Part shown: positions 40,392-48,952 of the stretch, piece after piece
Numbering within the stretch: position 1 is the stretch's first letter
How the letters are laid out: each line of letters starts with the position of its first letter
Origin: Nocardia vulneris
Lineage (GTDB): Bacteria > Actinomycetota > Actinomycetes > Mycobacteriales > Mycobacteriaceae
DNA: 64,000 nucleotides
Direction of reading: 5' to 3'
Assembly (NCBI RefSeq): GCF_001613425.1
Contig: NZ_BDCI01000002.1
Location: 186,001 to 250,000, forward strand
The notes under the pieces: generated by a model
What the model was told of the DNA's origin: nothing
Databases searched by the model: none
What the model saw: only the letters and a program-made list of their open reading frames with translations
Made by a program: the position numbers and the translations under genes

Positions 40392-41012
40392 GTGACCACT
40401 CGTTTGTCTCAGCCCCTCCGTTCCGATGCGCGAGACAACCGCGAGCGCATCCTCGACGCGGCGCGCGCGGTGTTCGTCGCCGACGGCCTGGACGTGCCGA
40501 TGCGCGCGATCGCCCGGCACGCACAGGTCGGCCCGGCCACCCTCTACCGGCACTTCCCGACCAAGGAGTCGCTGGTCACCGAGGCGTTCACCGATCACAT
40601 GCACGCGTGCCGAGCCATCGTGGACGAGGGCTTGGCCGACCCGGACGTGTGGCACGGTTTCAGTGTCGCCGTCGAGAAGTTGTGCGAATTGCTGGCGCGC
40701 GACCAGGGTTTCAGCGCTGCCTTCATGTCCGCGTTTCCGCACTCGATGGACTTCACCGCGATCCGTTCGTCCTCGCTCATCGGCGCCGCCGAACTGCTGC
40801 GGCGCGCCAAGGACAGCGGTCAGCTGCGCGCCGACATCCTGGTGGACGACCTCGTCCTGATGATCATGGCCAACGGCGGGCTGCGTACGAGCAGCCCTGC
40901 GGCACGCGTCGCGGCGTCCCGGCGCTTCGCCGCGCTCATGCTGCAGGCGTTCCGCGCCGCGCCCACCGTCGTCCCGCTGCCGCCGGTGCCGCGATTGACG
41001 CCCGCGAGCTGA
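40392..41012 (+). CDS. TetR-family transcriptional regulator
   Basis: 206 aa from a GTG at 40392; a second in-frame GTG three codons upstream is possible. The helix-turn-helix is MRAIARHAQVGPATLYRHFPTKESL. The C-terminal domain belongs to a common actinobacterial TetR group (DQGFSAAFMSAFPHSMDF). Together with the palindrome upstream it would repress the divergent oxidoreductase. The FAD-oxidase gene follows 63 bp downstream on the same strand. Confidence 0.92.
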   Translation: MTTRLSQPLRSDARDNRERILDAARAVFVADGLDVPMRAIARHAQVGPATLYRHFPTKESLVTEAFTDHMHACRAIVDEGLADPDVWHGFSVAVEKLCELLARDQGFSAAFMSAFPHSMDFTAIRSSSLIGAAELLRRAKDSGQLRADILVDDLVLMIMANGGLRTSSPAARVAASRRFAALMLQAFRAAPTVVPLPPVPRLTPAS

Positions 41013-41074
41013 GGCCGCGACCTACGATGCGAGGACGGGCGCCGACCCAGTGCGGGCCCGGCTGGAGGAGCACG

Positions 41075-42421
41075 ATGACCACCGCGTTCGACGGCCCACC
41101 CCTCGAGATCGACACGCGCCCCGCGGTTCTCGACCAGTTCACGGTCGACGAGACCGGGCGCGCGGGGCAACGCCCGCGCGGCGTCGCGGCACCGGCCGAT
41201 GTCGACGAGGTGGCCGCGCTGGTGCGGTGGGCGCGGGCGACGCGGACACCGCTCATCGCCCGCGGCGCCGGGACGAGCCTGGAAGGACACCTGCTCGCTC
41301 AGCGCGACGAACTGATCGTCGATCTGTCGCAGGCGAATTCGATCCTCGATATATCCCCCACCGATTTCACCGCCACGGTGCAGCCGGGCGTCACCCGCAC
41401 TCAGCTGAACGCGGCGACGGCCGAACACGGTGTGCAGTTCACCGTCGACCCCGGGGCCGACGCCTCGCTGGGCGGCATGGCCGCGACCAATGCCAGCGGC
41501 ACCACCACCGTCCGCTACGGCGGGATGCGGGCGAATGTGCTTGCGCTGCAAGCGGTGCTCCCCGATGCGACGGTCGCGCGCTTCGGCCGCGCGGTTCGCA
41601 AATCGTCCAGCGGCTATGACCTCAAGGATCTGCTGATCGGCTCCGCGGGGACCCTCGGCATCATCACCGAACTCACCGTGCGCCTGCACCCCATCCCGGA
41701 ATGGATACGCTCGCTGCGGGTGTCGTTTCCGACGGTGGCGGACGCGGTAGACGCCGCCGTCGAGATGCTCGGCGCCGCACTCCCGGTGAGCAGGCTGGAA
41801 CTCGTCGACACGGTCAGCATGGTCGCGACCAACGCCTATCGGGGCACCGACTATGCCGAGACCCCGGCGCTGTTCATCGACGTGGAGTCGTCGTCGGAGC
41901 CGGCGGCGCTCGCCGAGGAACAGGAGATCACCCGAATCGTCCTGGGCCACAATGCCCTCGACCTCGCCGCGGCCCGCACCCACACCGAGCGCCACGCCCT
42001 GTGGGAGGACCGGCACAATCTCTTCTTCGCGTTGAAATCGCTGCACCCCGGACGCCGGTTCATGGTGACCGACACCGCCGTCCCGTACTCCCGGCTCGCG
42101 GCCGCCGTCGATACCGCGCTGCGCCTCGGCGCGGAACTCGGCCTGGCGGTCAGTGTCTGCGGCCACATCGGCGACGGCAACGTGCACACCATCGTGCCCT
42201 ACGACGAGCACGACGACGAGGTGGTGCAGCAGTACTCCGACCAGTTGGTGCGCCATGCCCTGGCCGTGGGCGGCACCGCGACGGGCGAGCACGGCATCGG
42301 CCTCACCAAGAAGAAGTACCTGCGCGAAGAACACGGCGCGGCAGTCGACCTGATGCTCGCGATCAAACGCACCCTCGACCCACTGAACCTCTTCAACCCC
42401 GGCAAGGTGCTCGACCCATGA
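41075..42421 (+). CDS. FAD-linked oxidase (glycolate oxidase / D-lactate dehydrogenase type)
   Basis: 448 aa from the ATG at 41075 with GGAGGAG upstream. The PCMH-type FAD-binding domain shows TPLIARGAGTSLEGHLLA, the pyrophosphate loop DPGADASLGGMAATNASG and the GTLGIITELTVRLHP strand. The C-terminal half has the family motifs HIGDGNVH (metal-binding) and GTATGEHGIGLTKKKYL. It would oxidise a 2-hydroxy acid to a 2-keto acid, passing electrons to a quinone or oxygen. It probably uses its own promoter, but read-through from the TetR gene is possible. Confidence 0.93.
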   Translation: MTTAFDGPPLEIDTRPAVLDQFTVDETGRAGQRPRGVAAPADVDEVAALVRWARATRTPLIARGAGTSLEGHLLAQRDELIVDLSQANSILDISPTDFTATVQPGVTRTQLNAATAEHGVQFTVDPGADASLGGMAATNASGTTTVRYGGMRANVLALQAVLPDATVARFGRAVRKSSSGYDLKDLLIGSAGTLGIITELTVRLHPIPEWIRSLRVSFPTVADAVDAAVEMLGAALPVSRLELVDTVSMVATNAYRGTDYAETPALFIDVESSSEPAALAEEQEITRIVLGHNALDLAAARTHTERHALWEDRHNLFFALKSLHPGRRFMVTDTAVPYSRLAAAVDTALRLGAELGLAVSVCGHIGDGNVHTIVPYDEHDDEVVQQYSDQLVRHALAVGGTATGEHGIGLTKKKYLREEHGAAVDLMLAIKRTLDPLNLFNPGKVLDP

Positions 42422-42440
42422 GCCGAACCGGAGCAGGGAT

Positions 42441-42818
42441 CTACGACTCGCCGGGTTCGTCCAGCACGGCCTGGCCGATTGTGAAGGCGGCGTTGGCGGC
42501 GGGGACGCCTGCGTAGGCGCCGGTGTGCAGGAGGACCTCGGCGATCTCGGCGGGGGTGAGGCCGTGGCGGCGGGCCGCGCGTACGTGCATCGCGATCTCG
42601 TCGTGGCGGCCCAGGGCGGTGAGCACGGCGAGGGTGATGCAGCTGCGGGTGCGGCGATCGAGACCGGGGCGGGCCCAGATCGATCCCCACACCGACTCGG
42701 TGATGTATTCCTGGAACGGGCGGGTGAATTCGGTCGTCGCGGCCTCGGCACGGTCGACGTGCGCGTCGCCGAGCACCTCGCGCCGGACCTGAGCGCCCCG
42801 CTCGGCACGTTCGTTCAC
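42441..42818 (-). CDS. pcaC: 4-carboxymuconolactone decarboxylase
   Basis: 125 aa from a GTG at 42818, behind AAGGAG. The AhpD-like fold of carboxymuconolactone decarboxylases is seen in RRTRSCITLAVLTALGRHDEIAMHVRAARRHGLTPAEIAEVLLH (read as blocks, with the conserved H-x3-A region). It converts 4-carboxymuconolactone to 3-oxoadipate enol-lactone. The start overlaps the pcaD stop as GTGA. In many actinobacteria this domain is fused to PcaD as PcaL; here it is a separate protein. It is the last gene of the pca/pob operon. Confidence 0.94.
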   Translation of the reverse strand: MNERAERGAQVRREVLGDAHVDRAEAATTEFTRPFQEYITESVWGSIWARPGLDRRTRSCITLAVLTALGRHDEIAMHVRAARRHGLTPAEIAEVLLHTGAYAGVPAANAAFTIGQAVLDEPGES

Positions 42819-43591
42819 GAATTCTCCTTCAAATGTCCGAGGATCAGCTGGTTGACGACGTCCGGTCGTTCGATGTTCGCCAGATGTGCCGCGGACTCGA
42901 CGATTTCGAGCCGGGACAGCGGAATGGCCGCGGCGATGCGGTGACCGTGTGCGGGCGGCGTCGCGGGATCGTCCGCGCCCGCGATGACCAACGTGGGAGC
43001 GCTGATCCTGGTCAGACCCGCCGCGATGGCCATCGTTTCGATCGCCGCGCAGCACGCGGCGTAGCCCTCGGCAGGCGTGGCGGCGATCATGTTCTCGTAG
43101 AAGCGGATTCGTTCCGGGTGAGCAGCACGCCAGGGCGGCGTGAACCACCGTCGCACTACCGCGCCCGCCACCGCCGCGGCCCCTGCGGCCCGGACCGTGG
43201 CGGCACGCTCGGCCCAGCCGGCGGGCGGGCCGAGTTCGGCACTGGTGCAGCACAGCGTCAACGTGCGCAGCCGATGCGGGGCATGCGCACCGAGCCACAT
43301 GCCGACCATGCCGCCCAGGGACAATCCCACGAAATGCACGCGACGAGCAGCCAGCCGATCGAGCAGCGCGAGCACGTCGGAACCGAGATCGGCCAGGGCA
43401 TACGGTCCGCTCGGCACCGGCGAATTCCCATGACCCCGTTGGTCGTAGCGCACCACCCGGTAGCCCGCGGCGGTGAGTGCCGCCACCTGTGGCTCCCACA
43501 TTCGGACATCGCTGCCGAGCGACCCGCTCAGCACCACCGTGTCCCCCGCAGGCGGCCCGTCGACGTGGGCATGCACCGCCACCGAACTCAT
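42815..43591 (-). CDS. pcaD: 3-oxoadipate enol-lactonase
   Basis: 258 aa from the ATG at 43591. The alpha/beta-hydrolase elbow is FVGLSLGGMVGMWLG, the acid is in IAGADDPATPP, and the histidine is in VESAAHLANIE. The start overlaps the pcaB stop as ATGA, and a GGGAGGG site stands upstream inside pcaB. It hydrolyses 3-oxoadipate enol-lactone to 3-oxoadipate. Its stop codon is intact, so it is not fused to PcaC. Confidence 0.93.
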   Translation of the reverse strand: MSSVAVHAHVDGPPAGDTVVLSGSLGSDVRMWEPQVAALTAAGYRVVRYDQRGHGNSPVPSGPYALADLGSDVLALLDRLAARRVHFVGLSLGGMVGMWLGAHAPHRLRTLTLCCTSAELGPPAGWAERAATVRAAGAAAVAGAVVRRWFTPPWRAAHPERIRFYENMIAATPAEGYAACCAAIETMAIAAGLTRISAPTLVIAGADDPATPPAHGHRIAAAIPLSRLEIVESAAHLANIERPDVVNQLILGHLKENS

Positions 43592-44934
43592 CGCGTCATC
43601 CCTCCCCATTCGGCCAGCGCGCGCAGCCGGAAGTCGTTCGCGGCACCCAGATACCCGGACGGCTCGAGCAGCTCGTCGATTCGCTTGCGGTCCAGATACT
43701 TCCCGATCACCGGATCGGCCGCGAGCAGCTCGGCAAGGTCACCCCGTACCGCCTCGGCACAGCAGGCCGCGACGAGATCACCGGCCTGCTGTCGACCCAC
43801 CGCCCCCTCGCTCGCCGACACCACCTCGACGGCGACGTGTTCGGCTACGAGCACACCGCCGGAGCCTGCCAGATTCGCACGCATCCGCGCGGGATCGATG
43901 TGCAGGCGCGACAGGCAAACCCGCAGCCAGTGCACCGCCGAGCCGGTGCTGCGCAGCAGTTCCACCAGCGGGCGCCACTCCGCATGCCACGACCCGGCGG
44001 CTCGTTGATATTCGTGGGCAGCCGAACTCAGCACAGTCGCGACCAGACCGGGCGCCTGCGCGGCCGCACCGGCGGCGAGCACCGCGGCGACGGGATTTCG
44101 CTTGTGCGGCATGGTCGATGATCCGCCGCTACCGGGCGGACCCTGCTCGGCCACCTCGGCGACTTCGGTCTGCGCGAGCAAGGTGACGTCGCGGGCGATC
44201 TTCGCGACCGCACCGCAGGTCTGGCCCAGAGCGCCCGCGATTTCCGCGATTCGGCTGCGTTCGGTGTGCCAGGGCAAGGTCGGCTCCGCGAGGCGTAGCC
44301 GACGCGCCAGCTCAGTAAACACGGGAACTCCGTGCTCGCCCAGCGCCGCCGCCGTCCCGACAGCACCGCCGAACTGCACCGCCAGGCGGTGGTCCCGAAC
44401 GCGATCGAGCTGCCGCAGCGCCGCTACCACGCCGCCCAGCCATCCGGCGGCCGTGAGCCCGAACGTCACCGGGGGTGCCTGTTGCAACAGGCTGCGCCCG
44501 GCCAGCACGGTATCCGCATGCTCCTCGGCCGAACGCGCGAGCATTTCGGCGCACGCCACCAGATCGTCGCGCAGCGCGGCCAGCGCTCGGGCGGTGACCA
44601 GCATCGCGGCGGTATCGAGGACATCCTGACTGGTCGCCCCGAGGTGCACGTAGGCCGCCGCCGCGGGGCCGACCCGCGCGGTCAGCGCGCGTACCAGCGG
44701 TCCTGCCGGATTGCCGATCCGCACCGCGGCCGCGCCCAGCGCACCGGCGTCGTATTCCTCGGCACGGCAGTGCTTTTCGATCTCGTCCGCGGCCGCTACC
44801 GGAACCACACCGGCCGCCGCCGAAGCGCGGGCGAGTGCCGCCTCGAAGTCGAGCATCGCCTGCACCCACGCCCCATCGCCGACCGACTCCGCGACCGGGC
44901 CCGCCGCGAGCACCCCACCGAACAGCTCAGACAT
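43588..44934 (-). CDS. pcaB: 3-carboxy-cis,cis-muconate cycloisomerase
   Basis: 448 aa from the ATG at 44934. The fumarase/aspartase superfamily signature is GSSTMPHKRNPVA, with further conserved blocks GATSQDVLDTAAM and HTERSRIAEIAGAL. It cycloisomerises 3-carboxymuconate to 4-carboxymuconolactone. The start overlaps the pcaG stop by 8 bp, giving coupled translation. Confidence 0.94.
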   Translation of the reverse strand: MSELFGGVLAAGPVAESVGDGAWVQAMLDFEAALARASAAAGVVPVAAADEIEKHCRAEEYDAGALGAAAVRIGNPAGPLVRALTARVGPAAAAYVHLGATSQDVLDTAAMLVTARALAALRDDLVACAEMLARSAEEHADTVLAGRSLLQQAPPVTFGLTAAGWLGGVVAALRQLDRVRDHRLAVQFGGAVGTAAALGEHGVPVFTELARRLRLAEPTLPWHTERSRIAEIAGALGQTCGAVAKIARDVTLLAQTEVAEVAEQGPPGSGGSSTMPHKRNPVAAVLAAGAAAQAPGLVATVLSSAAHEYQRAAGSWHAEWRPLVELLRSTGSAVHWLRVCLSRLHIDPARMRANLAGSGGVLVAEHVAVEVVSASEGAVGRQQAGDLVAACCAEAVRGDLAELLAADPVIGKYLDRKRIDELLEPSGYLGAANDFRLRALAEWGGMTR

Positions 44935-45451
44935 CGAAGAACACCGTCTCGTCCGCCCCTTGCAGATGGACATCGAAAACGTAACCGTCCCCGGCGCGTG
45001 CGGCGATCAGTGTGTGCCTGCGTGCCGGCGGCACCGTCGCCAGCACCGGATCGACCGCGTGCCGGTCGGCGTGCTCGGGAAAATACACCCGGGTGACCAC
45101 ACGGTGCAGCAGCCCCCGGGCGAACACCGACATGTCCAGGTGCGGGGCTTGCAGCCCGCCCGCACCGTCACACACCGCGGCCGGGAGCGGGAGGTGCAGC
45201 GCGTATTCGCCGCGCCGGGTATCGCTGCGCGCGAAGCCGTTTCGCGCGCCGCGGTGCGCGTCGCCGACCACCTGCCAGGTCTCCACCAGGGCATCGTCGA
45301 TGGCGGTGCCCGCGCCGTCGAACACCCGGCCGGTGAGCCACACCGCACCCGGTGCGCCGGCCGGGACCGCGAATTGCCCGTCCGCCCAGGTCAATCCGAG
45401 ATGCAGGTAGGGACCGACGGTCTGGGAGGGCGTGCTGGGCAGGCTAGTCAT
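44927..45451 (-). CDS. pcaG: protocatechuate 3,4-dioxygenase alpha subunit
   Basis: 174 aa from the ATG at 45451 (MTSLPSTPSQTVGPYLH). The intradiol dioxygenase alpha fold is recognised from TPSQTVGPYLHLG, ALVETWQVVGDAH and VVTRVYFPEH. The alpha subunit lacks the iron ligands carried by PcaH and forms the (alpha-beta-Fe) protomer with it. It overlaps the pcaH stop by 8 bp (ATGACTAG). The length is a little below the usual 190-200 aa. Confidence 0.94.
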   Translation of the reverse strand: MTSLPSTPSQTVGPYLHLGLTWADGQFAVPAGAPGAVWLTGRVFDGAGTAIDDALVETWQVVGDAHRGARNGFARSDTRRGEYALHLPLPAAVCDGAGGLQAPHLDMSVFARGLLHRVVTRVYFPEHADRHAVDPVLATVPPARRHTLIAARAGDGYVFDVHLQGADETVFFDV

Positions 45452-46184
45452 CCTCGGCCTCCTCGTCTTCGAACGGGGTCGCGCCCCGCCCGCGCAGCAC
45501 GATGTCGAACTCGAAGGCAAGCGCGCGCTCCGGCTCGGTGCGCGCGTGATCGAAACGGCTGACCAGCAATTCGCGCGCGTGCGCGGGCACCGAGTTGTAG
45601 ACCGGGTCCTGGAAGAACAGCGGATCGTCGGGGAAGTACATCTGCGTCACCAGGCGCTGGGCGAAGGCCTGCCCGAACAACGAGAAGTGGATGTGCGCGG
45701 GCCGCCACGCGTTGTGATGGTTACGCCACGGGTACGCACCGGGTTTGACCGTGGTGAACTCGTATCGCCCGGCGCTGTCGGTGTAGGTGCGGCCGGCGCC
45801 GTCGAAGTTGGGGTCCAGCGCGCAGTTCCAGCGGTCGCGATCGTGCCGGTAGCGACCGCCCGCGTTCGCCTGCCAGATCTCGATGAGCGAGTGCGGAATC
45901 GGTGTGCCGTCACCGTCGAGCAGCCGCCCGTGCACGATGATCCGCTGGCCGATCGGCTCGCCTGCGTGCTGTGCGGTCAGGTCGTGATCGGCGGGACCTA
46001 CCCGATCCGAACCGAAGACCGGGCCGGTCAGCTCGGTCAGCCGCTGCGGCAACACGATCAGCGATTCGCGCGGATGCCGCAGCACCGTCGACGCGTAGTC
46101 CGCGTAGTCCAGGGGCGGATGGCTGCCGTCCGGGTCGCGCCGGAATCCGGCCGGAGATGGTGTCGCGCAATGCCGTGCGCTCAT
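45444..46184 (-). CDS. pcaH: protocatechuate 3,4-dioxygenase beta subunit
   Basis: 246 aa from the ATG at 46184, preceded by GGAGG. The Fe(III)-binding residues of intradiol dioxygenases are visible: tyrosines in AGGRYRHDRDRW and QMYFPDDP, and histidines in RPAHIHFSLFG. An N-terminal PcaH-specific region (LDYADYASTVLRHPRESLIVLP) is complete. With PcaG it cleaves protocatechuate between the hydroxyls, giving 3-carboxy-cis,cis-muconate. The start overlaps the pcaF stop as ATGA. Confidence 0.96.
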   Translation of the reverse strand: MSARHCATPSPAGFRRDPDGSHPPLDYADYASTVLRHPRESLIVLPQRLTELTGPVFGSDRVGPADHDLTAQHAGEPIGQRIIVHGRLLDGDGTPIPHSLIEIWQANAGGRYRHDRDRWNCALDPNFDGAGRTYTDSAGRYEFTTVKPGAYPWRNHHNAWRPAHIHFSLFGQAFAQRLVTQMYFPDDPLFFQDPVYNSVPAHARELLVSRFDHARTEPERALAFEFDIVLRGRGATPFEDEEAEDD

Positions 46185-47362
46185 GATGCTGCCTCCAGAA
46201 CTACCGCAAGTCCTTGACCGACGCCGATGCAGAGCGCGGCAAGGCCCCATCGGCTGCCGCGCCGCCGCATTTCCCTGGCCAACTGCACGACGATCCGGCC
46301 CCCGGACGCGCCCAGCGGATGACCGAGCGCGATCGCGCCCCCGTTGACGTTGACTATCTCGGCGTCCAGCTCGGGCCATCCGGCCAGACACGCGACCGAT
46401 TGCGCGGCGAACGCCTCGTTCAGCTCCACCACGCCGATATCTCCCCATCCGATTCCGGCCCGCGCCAACGCGATTCGAGCCGCCTGCACCGGACCGACGC
46501 CGAACACATCGGGGTCCACACCCGCCGCCCCGCGACCGGCGATCCTGGCCAGTGGTGCGCGACCGATCCGCTCGGCCACGGACTCGTCGCCCAGCAGGAG
46601 CGCGCACGCCCCATCGCTCAGCGGCGAGGCGTTCCCGGCCGTCACCGTCCCGTTCGCCCGGAACGCGGGCCGCAACCCCGCCAGCGTGCTCACGGTGGTG
46701 CCGGGCCGGATCGGCTCGTCCCGGTCGAGGCCGGTATCCGGTACCGCGACAACGTGATCGTCGTAGAAACCGTCCGCCCAGGCCCGGGCGGCGGATCGGT
46801 GACTGCGCGCGGCGAACTCGTCCTGCTCCGCCCGCTCGATACCGAATCGTTCGGCCAGCGCTTCGGTGCTCTCCCCCAACGAGACCGTCCAGGCCGCGGG
46901 CATCGCCGGGTTGACCATGCGCCAGCCCAGCGTGGTCGAGTGCAGCGTCGCGTCACCGGCGGGAAAGCCCTTGGGCGGCTTGGTCAGCACCCACGGGGCC
47001 CGGCTCATCGATTCGACCCCGCCGACCACGACGAGCGCCGCGTCGCCGGTCTCGATCATCCGGGACGCGTGCAGCGTCGCGTCCAGGCTCGACCCGCACA
47101 ATCGGTTCACCGTCGTGCCGGGCACCGAGGTCGGCCAGCCCGCGAGCAGCACGGCCATCCGGGCGAGGTTGCGATTGTCCTCACCGGCCTGGTTGGCCGC
47201 ACCGAAGACCACGTCGTCCACCGTCGCCGGGTCGAATTCCGTCCGTTCGGCAAGGGTGCGCAACACGTGCGCGGCGAGATCGTCCGGGCGCACGCCCGCC
47301 AGGGCGCCGCCGTAACGGCCGAACGGCGTCCGCACGCCGTCGTAGAGGAACGCGCCGCTCAC
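46181..47362 (-). CDS. pcaF: 3-oxoadipyl-CoA thiolase
   Basis: 393 aa from a GTG at 47362. Thiolase active-site cysteines are in NRLCGSSLDAT and in the C-terminal CIGVGQG, and the histidine motif is GHPLGASGGRI. The full-length N-terminal segment (AFLYDGVRTPFGRYGGALAGV) supports the beta-ketoadipyl-CoA thiolase group. It splits 3-oxoadipyl-CoA to succinyl-CoA and acetyl-CoA. The GTG overlaps the pcaJ stop as GTGA. Confidence 0.95.
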   Translation of the reverse strand: MSGAFLYDGVRTPFGRYGGALAGVRPDDLAAHVLRTLAERTEFDPATVDDVVFGAANQAGEDNRNLARMAVLLAGWPTSVPGTTVNRLCGSSLDATLHASRMIETGDAALVVVGGVESMSRAPWVLTKPPKGFPAGDATLHSTTLGWRMVNPAMPAAWTVSLGESTEALAERFGIERAEQDEFAARSHRSAARAWADGFYDDHVVAVPDTGLDRDEPIRPGTTVSTLAGLRPAFRANGTVTAGNASPLSDGACALLLGDESVAERIGRAPLARIAGRGAAGVDPDVFGVGPVQAARIALARAGIGWGDIGVVELNEAFAAQSVACLAGWPELDAEIVNVNGGAIALGHPLGASGGRIVVQLAREMRRRGSRWGLAALCIGVGQGLAVVLEAAS

Positions 47363-48138
47363 GACGCCGCCTGCAGGGCGTGCAGCGCGGCGAGTTCGGC
47401 GGCCGAGGGCGGTGCGGTAACCTGCAGATCCGCAGCGACTTTCAGCTCCCAGCCGGTCGCGGCCCGCACCTGTTCGACGCTCACCCCGGGATGCACCGCG
47501 ACCAGCGCCAGTTCACCGGTGCCATCGGGTCGCAGGACCCCGAGATCGGTGATGATCCGCGTGGGCCCCGCCCCGCGCAGGCCGAGCCGGGCGCGCTCCC
47601 CGCCGCCGCGGCCGTGGCCGAACGAGGTGACGAAATCGACTCGCTCGACGAAGGATTGCCGTGATTGGCGGACCACCACGAACACCTCGCCGCAGGACGC
47701 GGCGATCTCGGGTGCGCCACCCGCGCCCGGCAGCCGCACCTTCGGCTGCCGATAGTCACCGATGACCGTGGTATTGATATTGCCGAACCGATCCAGTTGC
47801 GCGGCACCGAGAAAGCCGATATCGATGCGTCCTGGTTGCAGCCAATAGTTGAACACCTCCGGCACGCTGATCACGGCGTCTGCGGTCGCCGCCAGGATCC
47901 CGTCCCCGATCGAGGCGGGCAGCCTGCCCGGCTTGGAGCCCAGTGTGCCGGACTCGTAGATCAGCACCAGGTCCGGCGCATGCGTCGTGCGCGCCAAGTT
48001 CGCTGCGGTGGAGGGCAATCCGATGCCGACGAAACACCGCTTGCCGCCGGTGAGCGCCCGCGCGGCGGCGACCGTCATCACCTCGTCGGCGGTTGCTCGC
48101 ACCGGCGTGGCGTCCGTTTCGGCCGGAATCCGGTTCAT
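47359..48138 (-). CDS. pcaJ: 3-oxoadipate CoA-transferase beta subunit
   Basis: 259 aa, with GGGGAG upstream of the ATG. The CoA-transferase B-subunit active-site Glu lies in VLIYESGTLGS, after FVGIGLPSTAANLAR. It pairs with PcaI to move CoA from succinyl-CoA to 3-oxoadipate. The start overlaps the pcaI stop as ATGA. Confidence 0.95.
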   Translation of the reverse strand: MNRIPAETDATPVRATADEVMTVAAARALTGGKRCFVGIGLPSTAANLARTTHAPDLVLIYESGTLGSKPGRLPASIGDGILAATADAVISVPEVFNYWLQPGRIDIGFLGAAQLDRFGNINTTVIGDYRQPKVRLPGAGGAPEIAASCGEVFVVVRQSRQSFVERVDFVTSFGHGRGGGERARLGLRGAGPTRIITDLGVLRPDGTGELALVAVHPGVSVEQVRAATGWELKVAADLQVTAPPSAAELAALHALQAAS

Positions 48139-48950
48139 GCGTCACTCCCCGCGAAGATGTGCTCGTCGAGCCATTGGGTGAAACGGCCACGGTCCCGGCT
48201 GATCGGGTCCCAGGCCGCGTAGAAGGCGTTGTCGCGTTCGGAATACCCGTGCGCGTAGGACGGATGCGCGCCGCCGGGCACCGCGGCGATCGCGGTGATC
48301 GCCCACGCGGGCAGCACGATCGCACCGGGCACCGGGGTGAGCTCGTCGACGATCTCCTCGACGGTGACCAGGCTCTGCCGCGCGGCCAGCACGGCTTCCT
48401 TCTGCACCCCGAGCAGACCCCACAGCTGCACGTTCCCGGCCCGGTCCGCCCGCTGCGCGTGGATCACGGTGACATCCGGCCGCAGCGCGGGCACCGCGGT
48501 GAGCTGTTCGCCGGTGAACGGACAGCTGATCGGCTTGATGGTCGCGGTGACCGTCGGCAGATCGGTGCCGACGTAGCCCCGCAGCACCGCGAACGGCAGA
48601 CCGGAGGCTCCCGCGACGTAGCGGTTGGCCATGCCCGCGTGGCTGTGCTCCTCGAGCTTTAGCGCGTGCGGCCAGGCGTGCTCCACCGCGTCCCGGAACC
48701 GGTGCAGCGAACCGACACCCGGATTGCCGCCCCACGAGAACACCAGCTTCGCCGCGCAGCCCGCGCCGATCAGCTGGTCGTACACGATGTCCGGGGTCAT
48801 CCGCACCAGGGTCAGCCCGCGCACGCGCTGCCGGATGATCTCCTGCCCGGCGGCCACCGGGATCAGATGCGTGAAACCCTCCAGCGCGACGGTGTCGCCG
48901 TCCTGCACGAGCTCGGCCACCGCGGCCGCCAAGGTCGAAATCCTGGCCAT
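48135..48950 (-). CDS. pcaI: 3-oxoadipate CoA-transferase alpha subunit
   Basis: 271 aa from the ATG at 48950 with AGGAG upstream. The CoA-transferase alpha domain is recognised from DTVALEGFTHLIPVAAGQEIIR, LVFSWGGNPGVGS and the C-terminal GYSERDNAFYAAWDP. It forms the heteromeric transferase with PcaJ. Only 2 bp separate it from the pobA stop. Confidence 0.94.
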   Translation of the reverse strand: MARISTLAAAVAELVQDGDTVALEGFTHLIPVAAGQEIIRQRVRGLTLVRMTPDIVYDQLIGAGCAAKLVFSWGGNPGVGSLHRFRDAVEHAWPHALKLEEHSHAGMANRYVAGASGLPFAVLRGYVGTDLPTVTATIKPISCPFTGEQLTAVPALRPDVTVIHAQRADRAGNVQLWGLLGVQKEAVLAARQSLVTVEEIVDELTPVPGAIVLPAWAITAIAAVPGGAHPSYAHGYSERDNAFYAAWDPISRDRGRFTQWLDEHIFAGSDA

Positions 48951-48952
48951 AC

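Noticed and set aside
42441-43591. PcaL-type fusion of PcaD and PcaC
   Set aside because: A TGA ends pcaD at 42815-42817 and pcaC starts at the overlapping GTG in a different frame.
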